From positions 1 through 24,693 of the forward strand of contig QHMQ01000140.1 in NCBI GenBank assembly GCA_003217835.1: a stretch of DNA of 24,693 bases. Reading direction: 5' to 3'. This document shows, piece by piece, positions 1 through 6,936 of the stretch (position 1 is the stretch's first letter; each line of letters opens with the position of its first letter). The position numbers and the translations under genes are program-made. Below the pieces are notes generated by a model that saw only the letters and a list, made by a program, of their open reading frames with translations, was not told the DNA's origin and ran no database searches. Source of the stretch: Verrucomicrobiota bacterium. Its GTDB lineage: Bacteria > Verrucomicrobiota > Verrucomicrobiia > Chthoniobacterales > UBA10450.

Positions 1-138
1 GCGATCAGGAATCCGGCCAAATTCATCTAGACGTCCGGCTGGACACCAGCCGCCGCAATCGATTCCATGCTTCAACGCTACATCAAGCGCCGCGCGGTCA
101 ACGCCAGTTTGTCCGCCCGAAATCATTTTCACCTGCAT
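1..138 (-). CDS. Putative molybdenum-carrier (SLOG-fold) protein, N-terminal part
   Basis: The first 46 codons of a minus-strand gene are present; the rest lies beyond the left edge. The translation opens MQVKMISGGQTGVDRAAL and continues with CGGWCPAGR and GRIPDR. These are the glycine-rich nucleotide-binding loop (ISGGQTGVDRAALD) and the conserved GGWCPxGR...GxIP(D/E)xY stretch of the Pfam 'putative molybdenum carrier' family, a branch of the SLOG/Rossmann-like superfamily. The family is poorly characterised; ligand binding is inferred from the fold and no reaction is established. An in-frame TAA sits directly before the ATG at 138, so translation must begin at 138 or at the internal ATG at 126. 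I see no strong ribosome binding site. It is the last visible gene of the left minus-strand block. Family assignment is fairly sure; function is not. Confidence 0.75.
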   Translation of the reverse strand, partial: MQVKMISGGQTGVDRAALDVALKHGIDCGGWCPAGRLDEFGRIPDR

Positions 139-143
139 TTACC

Positions 144-203
144 GTAGCGGCCGGCGTGTCGCCCGCGTTCTCCGGTGCGCAGCCGGCACAGCTGGTTCTA
201 CAG
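144..203. repeat. ~60-bp palindromic intergenic element (GTAGCGGC end)
   Basis: This 60-bp stretch between the first cupin gene and the molybdenum-carrier gene begins GTAGCGGCC and ends GTTCTACAG. It contains two copies of the self-complementary GCCGGC (151-156 and 182-187) that can pair as a hairpin. Read on the minus strand it ends GGCCGCTAC five bases before the ATG. A second element of nearly the same size and the same GTAGCGGC terminus lies at 12704-12765, also just upstream of a start codon. I infer a dispersed non-coding repeat family; the interior sequences are not clearly alike. Confidence 0.4.
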
Positions 204-210
204 AAAACAC

Positions 211-696
211 CTACTCTTCGCCGTCGAAATAATCGGTCTCTTTCCCTTTCAAGACCACCCGTTCGTCGCAGAGCTTGTTGACCTTCCATTTCCCGCTATC
301 TGGAAAATAGGCAGATTCACCGATCGGATTGTCGGCGATAATGTAATAGACCAGATCTTCCTCGCCGGAATTTGTGATTTGGTGCGGCTCGTTAGGCGCA
401 AAAATGAAGGCGTCGCCAGCGACCACTTCCGTCGTGCCGTTCTCGTCGCGGACGCTGCCTTTGCCGGCGATGACAAGGTAGAGTTCCCATTGCGCCGAAT
501 GCGAATGATACGGGAAATTCGGCTTGCCGGGTGGCACACGCGTCAATTCCAGATCAAACGGATGCCGTTTTGCCAAATCGAGCGAGTTCGGATCGCGGCC
601 GAGCGCTTCCGAAATTCCCTTGAAGGATGCGGCGTAATTGCCGCCCGGCGATTTCCATTCCCAATCTTCGATGTCCTTCAGATTTACTTTTCGCAT
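211..696 (-). CDS. Cupin domain protein (paralogue 1)
   Basis: A single-domain cupin of 161 residues from the ATG at 696. Motif 1 is visible as HSHSAQWELYLVIAG (HxH, x4, E, x6, G). Motif 2 is GDAFIFAPNEPHQITN, supplying the third histidine, so a divalent metal site is expected. The protein ends in an acidic tail, KGKETDYFDGEE. It is closely similar along its whole length to the cupin at 1287-1784, including DLAKRHPFDL, PDSGKW and the identical tail. The reading frame is open to a GTG at 750, but the paralogue begins MRKVNLKDI, and a GAGG lies about seven bases before the matching ATG, so I chose 696. Substrate and reaction cannot be told from sequence: cupins include dioxygenases, isomerases and binding proteins. 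Confidence 0.8.
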   Translation of the reverse strand: MRKVNLKDIEDWEWKSPGGNYAASFKGISEALGRDPNSLDLAKRHPFDLELTRVPPGKPNFPYHSHSAQWELYLVIAGKGSVRDENGTTEVVAGDAFIFAPNEPHQITNSGEEDLVYYIIADNPIGESAYFPDSGKWKVNKLCDERVVLKGKETDYFDGEE

Positions 697-761
697 TTTG
701 TCGCCTCGAGCGACTTCGAAGACGTCTCTTACCCGGTTTCCTTGTTTCACTCGCGGCTCGT

Positions 762-1139
762 CTAATCGCCAGTTGGAATAATATCCTCGCGTTCTACCAT
801 CAGGATTACGGTGCGTTCCGGCGCCCGTGTGCGATGCTGCACGCCCTTGGCCACGACGAATCCTTGACGCGGAGTAAGATCGACGGTGCGATCCTCGAGA
901 TCGATCATTAAACGGCCTGCAACTACGTAAAAGAATTCATCCAGGTCTTTATGAGAATGCCAATGGTATTCGCCCTCGATGACCCCGAGCCGCACCACCG
1001 AATCGTTCACTTTGCAAAGCGTCTGGTTCCACCATTTGTCCGTGCACGCATCGACGAGCTTTTGCAGATCGATCACTTCCAGCGGCTTGTGCAGAACGTT
1101 CAGATATGTCTTGTACGGATAATCTTCCTTCGCTTCCAT
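762..1139 (-). CDS. Small cupin protein
   Basis: A 125-residue single-domain cupin, read from the ATG at 1139 (MEAKEDYPY). An upstream TTG at 1148 is less likely. Motif 1 is HWHSHKDLDEFFYVVAG, with the HxH-x4-E-x6-G spacing, and motif 2 is GFVVAKGVQHRTRA, giving the third metal-binding histidine. The N-terminal 40 residues (NVLHKPLEVIDLQKLV) resemble the leader helix and strand of small cupin_2 proteins often annotated as 'cupin domain-containing' or mannose-6-phosphate-isomerase-like. It lies between two paralogous cupins on the same strand but lacks their DLAKRHPFDL core and acidic tail, so it is not a third copy. Function is unknown. Confidence 0.8.
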   Translation of the reverse strand: MEAKEDYPYKTYLNVLHKPLEVIDLQKLVDACTDKWWNQTLCKVNDSVVRLGVIEGEYHWHSHKDLDEFFYVVAGRLMIDLEDRTVDLTPRQGFVVAKGVQHRTRAPERTVILMVEREDIIPTGD

Positions 1140-1200
1140 GGTTCTCAATTTAGCGCCGGAGTAGGCGGCGATCGCAGTGAAAAAGGGATTGAATCAGAAA

Positions 1201-1280
1201 AGCAGGAACGCAGGAAAGTTTAGGCAATCCTCATAAGTTCCTGGTTTCCGGATTCCATTTCCTGTTTTCCCTTTTCCTAA
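1201..1280. repeat. Degenerate 7-8 bp tandem repeat tract
   Basis: The 147-bp gap between two cupin genes holds GCAGGAAC-GCAGGAAA (1202-1217) and then a pyrimidine tract (about 1238-1280) built of units such as TTTCCGG, TTTCCTG, TTTCCCT and TTTCCTA. The first part is roughly the reverse complement of units in the second, so the whole can fold back imperfectly. I see no gene or convincing promoter here. Confidence 0.45.
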
Positions 1281-1286
1281 TTCATT

Positions 1287-1784
1287 TTACTCTTCGCCGT
1301 CGAAATAGTCGGTCTCTTTTCCTTTCACGATTACTTCTTCTAATCCCTCTCTCACCACCGCCCATTTGCCGCTATCGGGATAAAAACAGGAATCTCCGGT
1401 ACCTCCACTGCGCGGATTATCGGCAATGACGTAGTAAACGAAATCTTCCTCGCCCGCGTTGGTGAGCTGATGCCCTTCACCCGGTTGGAAAAAGAACGCG
1501 TCGCCCGCGCTTACCATTGTCGATCCGTCTTTATCACGAACACTGCCGCGACCGGAGATCACGAGATAAAGCTCCGATTCGGCCGAGTGCGAATGGTACG
1601 GGCAATATGATTTGCCTTTCGGGATCCGCACCAGTGCGAGATCAAACGGATGCCGCTTCGCAAGATCGAGCGACTCCGGTTCGCGACCGAGGGCAACAGA
1701 TACATTCCTTACGAACTTGTGGAACTTGCCCTTTGGTGATTTTCGCTCCTGTTCCGGTATATCTTTCAGGTTCACTTTGCGCAT
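1287..1784 (-). CDS. Cupin domain protein (paralogue 2)
   Basis: A 165-residue cupin that opens MRKVNLKDIPEQ and is a close paralogue of the protein at 211-696. Motif 1 is HSHSAESELYLVISG, with the canonical HxH-x4-E-x6-G spacing. Motif 2 is GDAFFFQPGEGHQLTN. The segments DLAKRHPFDL, GSVRDKDG, YYVIADNP, YPDSGKW and the final KGKETDYFDGEE recur in the paralogue, while a short insert (RSGGTGDSC, about residues 128-136) is specific to this copy. The ATG at 1784 is the only sensible start. The pair with an unrelated small cupin between them points to an old tandem duplication. Metal binding is likely from the conserved histidines; the substrate is unknown. Confidence 0.8.
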   Translation of the reverse strand: MRKVNLKDIPEQERKSPKGKFHKFVRNVSVALGREPESLDLAKRHPFDLALVRIPKGKSYCPYHSHSAESELYLVISGRGSVRDKDGSTMVSAGDAFFFQPGEGHQLTNAGEEDFVYYVIADNPRSGGTGDSCFYPDSGKWAVVREGLEEVIVKGKETDYFDGEE

Positions 1785-1816
1785 ATGGCAAAACTGCTAT
1801 TCGTCGTCGTAGCGAC

Positions 1817-2071
1817 CTAACGAGAAGGAGATCGCTTTCTAGTTGCGATCGAAAAAGCTGCTATTCCTATCCAAATCATATTCACGAAAGAAGACGGATA
1901 AGCTCCGTAAGAAATCGTATTAACAGCCAAAAAAAAGCTGCCGACGATATTGAGGAATTGATAAGCCGTTGAGTCTCCTTCCAATTTCCTAGAGGAAACC
2001 ATCGCATAAGCAACAAGAAGTGCGGCTGCTCCCGCCCATCCGATCGCATCAAACCATACGTGACTGTTCAT
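1817..2071 (-). CDS. Small membrane protein, CBU_0592 type
   Basis: An 84-residue protein that is almost wholly hydrophobic. It has three predicted membrane segments at about residues 8-26 (IGWAGAAALLVAYAMVSS), 38-54 (FLNIVGSFFLAVNTISY) and 61-76 (FVNMIWIGIAAFSIA), and a short basic tail RKRSPSR. The layout IGW-G-A-LL-AY...L.GDS..YQ.LN..G......N....GA.PS...N..W matches the small bacterial membrane family I know as CBU_0592, which has no established function. The gene starts at the ATG at 2071 and lies 28 bp after the LigD-type polymerase gene and 32 bp before the cupin at 1784, so it is probably cotranscribed with them. Family assignment is from memory of the motif. Confidence 0.7.
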   Translation of the reverse strand: MNSHVWFDAIGWAGAAALLVAYAMVSSRKLEGDSTAYQFLNIVGSFFLAVNTISYGAYPSSFVNMIWIGIAAFSIATRKRSPSR

Positions 2072-2099
2072 GCCTATAATCTTTGCCGTAATGATTACA

Positions 2100-3017
2100 T
2101 CATAGCTTCGACCTCTTCGGCAATTTTTGTTTGAGTTTTTCGAGCGGCTCGAAGAGGTCGCCCATTTTTTCGACGCGGGCGATGGTTTTGTCGGAGCGGA
2201 ATTTCAGGAGGCCACCTTTCTTCTTTTTCAGGCAGTTCTCAACTTCATCCCAAGCGACAGGAGTTGAAACAGTCGGCTCTTCCTTGGCGCGGAGCGAATA
2301 GACGCAGATGGTGGTTTTGTGTTCGTCGTTCTGGCTCCAATCGACGAACACTTTTCCTTTGCGGGCCGCTTTCGACATATTCGACGTTACAAGATCGGCA
2401 TGATCTGTTTCGAGATGTTGCGCGAGAGCGCGCGATAAATCTTTTGTTCGATCGAACGTGACCGACGTATTCAGTGGCACATAAACTTGCAGACCCTTTG
2501 AGCCGCTGGTTTTCGCAAACGATTTCAATTTCATTTTCGCAAGGAGATCCCGTAGCCACAATCCAACCTGGCAGCATCGGACGATGTCAGCGGGCGCGCC
2601 GGGGTCGAGATCAAAGACCATCATAGTCGGGCGCGCGACATCGCGTTTGCGCGCGAGCGACGTGTGCAATTCGAGGTCAGCGAGGTTCGCCGCCCAGACG
2701 AGCGTCGGCAAATCTTGCGCGAGGCAATAATCCATCATCCGGTTATTGCCTTCGCTCCAGACCTTGGCCGTTTTCACCCACTTCGGCCGGTGCGACGGGC
2801 AATTCTTTTCATAGAAGAATTCGCCCTCCACACCGTTGGGATAGCGCTTCATGGTAAGCGGTCGATCCTTCAGATGCGGTAGAAGCACCGGTGCGACACG
2901 AATGTAGTAGTCAATCACCTGCCCTTTGGTGAACCCGACCTTCGGATAAAGCACTTTGTCGAGATTCGAAACCTGAATCTTGCGATTTTCGACGACTAGT
3001 TCGGCTCTCTCGGGCAT
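2100..3017 (-). CDS. Stand-alone LigD-type primase-polymerase (PolDom)
   Basis: A 305-residue protein equivalent to the polymerase domain of LigD, which fills and extends ends during bacterial non-homologous end joining. The start is VSNLDKVLYPKVGFTKGQVIDYY. The catalytic acidic motif MVFDLDPG puts two aspartates at 136 and 138, and a third is at VFVDWSQN (D226). The triphosphate-binding motif reads KTSGSKGLQVYVPL (169-182), with Gln where mycobacterial LigD has His; Bacillus-type enzymes also carry Gln as far as I recall. The protein ends without any ligase or phosphoesterase domain. Those are encoded separately at 10972-12693. No Ku gene is in the window. It sits 39 bp after lpxK, with a dispersed repeat in the gap. 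Confidence 0.9.
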   Translation of the reverse strand: MPERAELVVENRKIQVSNLDKVLYPKVGFTKGQVIDYYIRVAPVLLPHLKDRPLTMKRYPNGVEGEFFYEKNCPSHRPKWVKTAKVWSEGNNRMMDYCLAQDLPTLVWAANLADLELHTSLARKRDVARPTMMVFDLDPGAPADIVRCCQVGLWLRDLLAKMKLKSFAKTSGSKGLQVYVPLNTSVTFDRTKDLSRALAQHLETDHADLVTSNMSKAARKGKVFVDWSQNDEHKTTICVYSLRAKEEPTVSTPVAWDEVENCLKKKKGGLLKFRSDKTIARVEKMGDLFEPLEKLKQKLPKRSKL

Positions 3018-3024
3018 AATGGTA

Positions 3025-3055
3025 AGAGATTCCTCGACTTCGGTCGGAATGACAA
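3025..3055. repeat. 31-bp dispersed repeat, copy A
   Basis: These 31 bases match 14963-14993 at 28 positions. The copy starts AGAGATTCCTCGACTTCGG and ends CGGAATGACAA, one base short of the lpxK stop codon on the minus strand. It can fold as ATTCC-(TC bulge)-GAC-TTCG-GTC-GGAAT, with a TTCG loop. It lies between lpxK and the polymerase gene. Confidence 0.7.
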
Positions 3056-3056
3056 A

Positions 3057-4247
3057 TCACGCAAAGAACCGTTCCGGTGAGAGCATGGGCTGCGGTTTGC
3101 AAATGCGCGTGACGCAATGTTCCCAGCTTTCGTGGCCGCTCAGAATCTCGATCTCGACGCGCAAGAAATAGATCGGCACTTTCACTTCGGCTTCCGGCAG
3201 GCGCGGCATGCGCACCGCGTCCTTCTCCGTCGTCACGATCATGGCTAAATCGCGCCGGATGCAACGTCCGATAAAACTCCGCAATTCCGCTTCCGTGTAG
3301 TAATGATGATCGATGTATTGTTTCGCAAGATCGACATGTGCGCCCAGCGCTTTGAGTCCGCCCTCAAAACTGTCTGGCACCGCGATTCCGCAGATTGAGC
3401 CGATGAATTCATCACGCAGGCGTTCGAGTGGCAATCGTTCGCCGGTATAAATATTCTGAAGATAGAGCGGGTTATGTGCGCATTCGATGATCTCGGCGGT
3501 GCGATTGTAACGCCGGATGCGTTGAATGAGCGCGTCATTAGGTTCGCCCGTATTTTTGGTGATGAAGATGTAGCTCGCGCGCCGCAGATTGCGAGGCGAC
3601 TCGCGCAAAGTGCCGCGAGGGAGCAGGAATTCGTTACCGAACGGCGCTTGTCGGTCCACCAGGACCATGTCGAGCCGATGTTTAAGATGCAGATATTGCA
3701 AGCCATCATCGAGCAACAATGTGTCAATGTCCCATTTGTCGATTGCGAACCGGCCGCTTTTTACGCGGTCTTTGTCCACGAGGACGATCACGTCTCTCAA
3801 GTTATGCGCCAGCATGTACGGTTCGTCGCCGGCAGTTAATGAATCGAGCAGCAACGATTTTCCATCCGAGACGACACGCGGCGGATCGACATCTTTTTTC
3901 TGGATTCGATCGAGCCAACTGCGCTTCCGCGGAACACTTTTGTAGCCGCGGCTCAGGATCGCGACCCGGCGACCGCCGGATTGGAGCGCGCGCGCGAATT
4001 TCTCGACGATCGGGGTCTTTCCCGTGCCGCCGACGGTCAGATTCCCGATGCTGATGACCAGACAACCGAGCGCTCGCTCGCGGAAAACGCGTTTGCGGTA
4101 GAGATAGAGCCGGAGTTGAACGAGACGTTCGTAAATAAAAGAGAGAGAATAGAGAATCCCGCGCAAGGTACGGGCGCGAAAACCGTGTCGCCGCTCGAGG
4201 ACAACGTCGATCCCGAACTGTTCTAGATTTTCAAGGCGGCGACCCAT
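3057..4247 (-). CDS. lpxK: Tetraacyldisaccharide 4'-kinase
   Basis: LpxK phosphorylates the 4' position of the lipid A disaccharide precursor at the inner membrane, using ATP. The 396-residue product has the diagnostic P-loop near the N-terminus, SIGNLTVGGTGKTP (residues 66-79, Lys77). It follows a hydrophobic/basic stretch (LRGILYSLSFIYERL) that would anchor the protein to the membrane. Further family blocks are VAILSRGYKS, VVSDGKSLLL...GDEPYMLA, the DDGLQYLHLKHRLDMVLVD segment, LLPRGTLRE and the C-terminal VTTEKDAVR. The length is somewhat above the usual 320-350. The start is the ATG at 4247. The gene follows thrB by 14 bp, so the two are probably cotranscribed although they are metabolically unrelated. 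It shows that the organism makes lipid A. Confidence 0.93.
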   Translation of the reverse strand: MGRRLENLEQFGIDVVLERRHGFRARTLRGILYSLSFIYERLVQLRLYLYRKRVFRERALGCLVISIGNLTVGGTGKTPIVEKFARALQSGGRRVAILSRGYKSVPRKRSWLDRIQKKDVDPPRVVSDGKSLLLDSLTAGDEPYMLAHNLRDVIVLVDKDRVKSGRFAIDKWDIDTLLLDDGLQYLHLKHRLDMVLVDRQAPFGNEFLLPRGTLRESPRNLRRASYIFITKNTGEPNDALIQRIRRYNRTAEIIECAHNPLYLQNIYTGERLPLERLRDEFIGSICGIAVPDSFEGGLKALGAHVDLAKQYIDHHYYTEAELRSFIGRCIRRDLAMIVTTEKDAVRMPRLPEAEVKVPIYFLRVEIEILSGHESWEHCVTRICKPQPMLSPERFFA

Positions 4248-4257
4248 GATGAAAATG

Positions 4258-4285
4258 GTGATTAGTGACTGGTGATCGGTGATTG
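4258..4285. repeat. Four tandem 7-bp units across the thrB stop
   Basis: The units are GTGATTA, GTGACTG, GTGATCG and GTGATTG, each at most one or two changes from GTGATTG. The array encodes the last residues of ThrB on the minus strand, contains its stop codon (4262-4264) and ends 11 bp before the lpxK start codon. Confidence 0.65.
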
Positions 4286-5119
4286 GACAAGACGGGCGCC
4301 ACGGTTATCGGCGGAGACAATAACAGTGCGGGCGGTGTGGTTCTCAACCTTGTGATGCATCGCTTCCGCAATCTTCTCCGGATTCGTCAACGTGACTGCG
4401 GCGATTGTTGATCCGCTGCCGCTAAGGAAGGCGCCGAGCGCGCCAGCTTTTTCGGCGGCGGTGATGACGCGCGGCAGGAATGGAATCAGTTTTTTCCGAT
4501 ACGGCTGGTGCAGGCGATCGCGAAAGGCGCCCCGCAGATTCTGATAATTGCCCGACGCGAACGCGGCCGTGATTGCGGATGAATTTGCAGAATTTCTGAT
4601 CGCAGCGGCACGCGTAATTCGCGACGGTAGAATCTTTCGCGCCGCAGATGTTTCAACTTCGAAATTGGGAATCAAAAGAACGAAAGATAATGCCGTTGAA
4701 ACGTGAAAGCGTTGAACATTTTCCTCTCGCACAACCGTGAATCCTCCGAAAACTGCCGGGGCGGCGTTATCAGGATGTCCCTCCAGCTGCGCACACAATT
4801 GAAAGATCGACAATCGATCGAGACGATTGCCGCTTAAAAAATTCATCGCAAGCAGAGCGCCAAGACGGACCGTGACACTGCCACCCAAACCACGTGAAGA
4901 TGGAACGTCGCCTCTGATCGAAATGGAAAATGAAAATGGCGCACAGCGCGTTCGTTGAAAAAACAAATCCGCGGCCGCGCGGGCGATAGCCGGCAGTCGA
5001 GATTTCTCGCCGCGTGTCACGATTACGTCGTTGTAAATACGTAACGCCACACCGAGACAGTCAAAGCCGGGGCCAAGATTAGAAGTGCTCGCCGGAACGC
5101 GAACCGTAACTTGTTGCAT
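4262..5119 (-). CDS. thrB: Homoserine kinase
   Basis: ThrB is a GHMP-family kinase that phosphorylates L-homoserine on the way to threonine. The 285-residue product opens MQQVTVRVPASTSNLGPGFDCLGVAL, the typical homoserine kinase N-terminus. The phosphate-binding GHMP motif is PSSRGLGGSVTVRLGAL (residues 73-89), with Gly where most members have the first Ser of GLGSS. The EGHPDNAAPAVFGGF block (113-127) and the C-terminal GAFLSGSGSTIAAV glycine-rich segment are present. It is slightly shorter than the usual 300 or so residues. The last six residues are encoded by a 7-bp tandem repeat and are unlikely to be part of the conserved fold. The start is the ATG at 5119; no Shine-Dalgarno is evident. 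The gene opens the left minus-strand block and is divergent from the methyltransferase gene. Confidence 0.92.
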   Translation of the reverse strand: MQQVTVRVPASTSNLGPGFDCLGVALRIYNDVIVTRGEKSRLPAIARAAADLFFQRTRCAPFSFSISIRGDVPSSRGLGGSVTVRLGALLAMNFLSGNRLDRLSIFQLCAQLEGHPDNAAPAVFGGFTVVREENVQRFHVSTALSFVLLIPNFEVETSAARKILPSRITRAAAIRNSANSSAITAAFASGNYQNLRGAFRDRLHQPYRKKLIPFLPRVITAAEKAGALGAFLSGSGSTIAAVTLTNPEKIAEAMHHKVENHTARTVIVSADNRGARLVQSPITSH

Positions 5120-5165
5120 AGGTTAGCAGTCGAGTTGTGCACCCGACGACGCTCTACGATGCGGG

Positions 5166-5193
5166 AGTGTAGCTCGCCCGGACTGGGCGGCAA
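5166..5193 (-). promoter_or_regulatory. Possible thrB-lpxK promoter
   Basis: On the minus strand a TTGCCG (-35, 5188-5193) and TACACT (-10, 5166-5171) are separated by 16 bp, about 45 bp upstream of the thrB ATG. Each box matches the sigma-70 consensus at four of six positions. The 131-bp divergent gap also holds the short GCCC-GGACT-GGGC hairpin. This is weak evidence. Confidence 0.25.
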
Positions 5194-5250
5194 CCGATCC
5201 GTTGCGCACTGTCGGATTCGCAAGTATGCCGTTAAAAGTCTTTGCGGCCG

Positions 5251-6168
5251 ATGAAAACAAAAACTGAATGGATTGATGCGAGCTTGCTTCGCGATTTCGA
5301 AGCGGAGGGGACCGATGCGCATCGGCTCTGCACGATTGAAGACGGCTGGGTGGAACGCTTCGGGCGCGACGTCCTCATCTCGTTCAAACGAGTTCTGGCT
5401 CGCGAGCGTTTGATGCAGGAATTTCACATGTGGACGACCGCTGTGCGCTTTGAGTTGGGACGTATTTTCGCCCGATTCGTGCCCCGCAAGAACGAAGAGC
5501 GCGAAGCGCCGCATCTCGTTTTTGGTGGTGCGGGTGAGAATTTACAGACGATCGCGACGGAGCGGCATCTGAGATTTGGAATCGACTTCGGGGGCGGCTA
5601 CTCCGTGGGGTTTTTTGTCGATCAAAGAGAAAATCGGCGCTACGTGCGTCACGTCGCTCCGAAGCGCCTTTTGAATTGTTTTGCCTATACCTGCTCGTTC
5701 TCGGTTAGCGCCGCGCGCGTCGGAGCAACTACGGTCAATATTGACCTTTCCAAAAAATCGCTCGAGCGGGGTCGAGAGAATTTTGGACTCAATAGTCTGG
5801 CGACGATCGATCATCGCTTTATCGCGGACGATCTGATAGCGGTACTGCCGCGGCTCGCGCGCAAGGGCGAGAAATTTGATATGATCATTCTCGATCCTCC
5901 GACGTTTTCCCGCGCACCCGGCGGAAAGACGTTCCATGTTGAAAACGATTTCGAGAAATTGCTCATTAACGCGCTTGAACTGGCAGAGCGAGACAGCCGC
6001 ATTCTCCTTTCGACAAATTGCTCCGTTTTACAAGAACATGCACTCGAAGTAATGGCTCGCTACTGCCTCAGGGCAGGGCGCCGCGCCGCAACGTTTCATC
6101 GACAACCTCCTCTGCCCGATTTCCCCCCGGGCGCGGGTGCGAGTTCGATTTGGCTACAATTGCGGTGA
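5251..6168 (+). CDS. RlmI-like class I SAM-dependent methyltransferase
   Basis: A 305-residue protein of the COG1092 (RlmI/RlmK-like) group, which methylates cytosine or guanine in rRNA in the characterised members. The SAM-binding motif I is LLNCFAYTCSFSVSAARVGA (about 140-159), followed by the acidic NIDLSKKSLERGRENFGLN. The catalytic-loop motif is ILDPPTFSR (213-221), then the FEKLL and ILLSTNCS segments. The usual N-terminal PUA domain of RlmI is missing; instead there are about 90 residues of unassigned sequence. The reading frame extends to a TTG at 5242, but the ATG at 5251 is preferred. It heads the plus-strand block, divergent from thrB. RNA as substrate is inferred from the family; the target base is unknown. 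Confidence 0.8.
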   Translation: MKTKTEWIDASLLRDFEAEGTDAHRLCTIEDGWVERFGRDVLISFKRVLARERLMQEFHMWTTAVRFELGRIFARFVPRKNEEREAPHLVFGGAGENLQTIATERHLRFGIDFGGGYSVGFFVDQRENRRYVRHVAPKRLLNCFAYTCSFSVSAARVGATTVNIDLSKKSLERGRENFGLNSLATIDHRFIADDLIAVLPRLARKGEKFDMIILDPPTFSRAPGGKTFHVENDFEKLLINALELAERDSRILLSTNCSVLQEHALEVMARYCLRAGRRAATFHRQPPLPDFPPGAGASSIWLQLR

Positions 6169-6217
6169 GCAAGTCGATGCGCGCAAGGAATGATCAGAAT
6201 GCGAATCATTAAGGGAT

Positions 6218-6496
6218 ATGGACCAATCATCTGCAGAAAGACTCGAAGAGTTCCCGGAACGCGCATTGCCTTGGGCGAAAGAGCAGTTCGAGGCGGTTCT
6301 CAGTCAAACTGAGGATTATGTCCGCGAGAAACCGGCACAGTCACTCTTATACGCATTTATAGCCGGATACATTTTAAATCGCCTGCCGACTGGTCGAATT
6401 CTTGGCGGGCTATTTCGGCTTCTCGTAGTCGCTTTGAGACCGGCCGTGTTGATTTACGGCGCCACGAAGCTGTATCAGGCGACTCAAGAAGATTAG
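6218..6496 (+). CDS. Small membrane-anchored protein, ElaB/YqjD (DUF883)-like
   Basis: A 92-residue protein with an amphipathic, acidic N-terminal helix (SAERLEEFPERALPWAKEQF) followed by DYVREKPAQSLLYAFIAGYIL and a hydrophobic C-terminal part (GGLFRLLVVALRPAVLIYGA). A helix, then VREKPxQS, then a glycine-rich membrane segment is the plan of ElaB/YqjD/DUF883 proteins, which in E. coli tether ribosomes to the membrane in stationary phase. The similarity is at the level of layout and the VREKP motif only, so I do not claim orthology. AAGGG lies two bases before the ATG at 6218, an unusually short spacing. It follows the methyltransferase by 49 bp. Confidence 0.65.
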   Translation: MDQSSAERLEEFPERALPWAKEQFEAVLSQTEDYVREKPAQSLLYAFIAGYILNRLPTGRILGGLFRLLVVALRPAVLIYGATKLYQATQED

Positions 6497-6578
6497 AGTC
6501 GGATCGATTTACCCCTCGATCGGTGTTGCAATTAAGATTAAGCCGTTGATCCACTAGCGAGGGAAGCCGCGATCCACC

Positions 6579-6788
6579 TTAAGGCTCAAGTGTGAAACCG
6601 ATCTTCAGCGTTACCTGCCAATGACCGATCTTGCCGTCGTCGATATAACCGCGGGTTTCGGCCACCTCAAACCAGCGCATGTTACGGACTGTTTTCTCGG
6701 CGCGTGCCAGCGCATTTTTTATCGCTTCCTCAAATCCGTTCGGCGAGGAACCAACGAGCTCAATTTTCTTGTAAATATGATCAGACAT
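6579..6788 (-). CDS. Dodecin (flavin-binding storage protein)
   Basis: A 69-residue protein that matches dodecin across its length. Dodecins form hollow dodecamers that bind and buffer flavins. The order is an N-terminal strand HIYKKIELVGSS, a helix FEEAIKNALARAEKTVRN, then RWFEVAETRGYI with the flavin-stacking tryptophan (Trp39), and the last strands HWQVTLKIGFTLE with the conserved glutamine (Gln58). The length is typical. It is a lone minus-strand gene within the plus-strand block, facing the small membrane protein gene at its 3' end and divergent from the secreted-protein gene. A good promoter sits so close to the ATG (6795-6823) that the transcript would be nearly leaderless. Confidence 0.93.
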   Translation of the reverse strand: MSDHIYKKIELVGSSPNGFEEAIKNALARAEKTVRNMRWFEVAETRGYIDDGKIGHWQVTLKIGFTLEP

Positions 6789-6794
6789 GTGTCC

Positions 6795-6823
6795 ATTATT
6801 TCGCGGCGAATCGTGAAAAACAA
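6795..6823 (-). promoter_or_regulatory. Dodecin promoter
   Basis: On the minus strand TTGTTT (6818-6823) and AATAAT (6795-6800) are separated by exactly 17 bp. The -10 matches TATAAT at five of six positions. Only six bases lie between the -10 box and the ATG at 6788, so transcription would begin at or next to the start codon. Confidence 0.45.
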
Positions 6824-6936
6824 CAAAAAGCCGATCTTAGAGGACAACCGAGTCGTTTGCTGATTGCTGGAGAGCTCGATGCGAACATCTACAATTTGCT
6901 TTACAAAATGGGTTTGGTTTCGGCAGCCTCGGCGAT

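Noticed and set aside
175..765. 196-codon open frame on the plus strand opposite the first cupin
   Set aside because: It is antisense to a gene with clear cupin motifs, and its translation shows no domain or natural composition.
4258..4285. CRISPR-like array
   Set aside because: Units are 7 bp and directly adjacent, with no spacers and no cas genes in the window.
5161..5240. tRNA-like start (GCGGGAG...TAGCTC) in the thrB-methyltransferase gap
   Set aside because: There is no matching 3' acceptor strand, no anticodon arm and no T-loop GTTCGA; only a short GCCC/GGGC hairpin is present.
6502..6521. GATCGA/TCGATC hairpin between the small membrane protein and dodecin genes
   Set aside because: The stem is only six AT/GC pairs and there is no T run on either strand, so I do not call a terminator.
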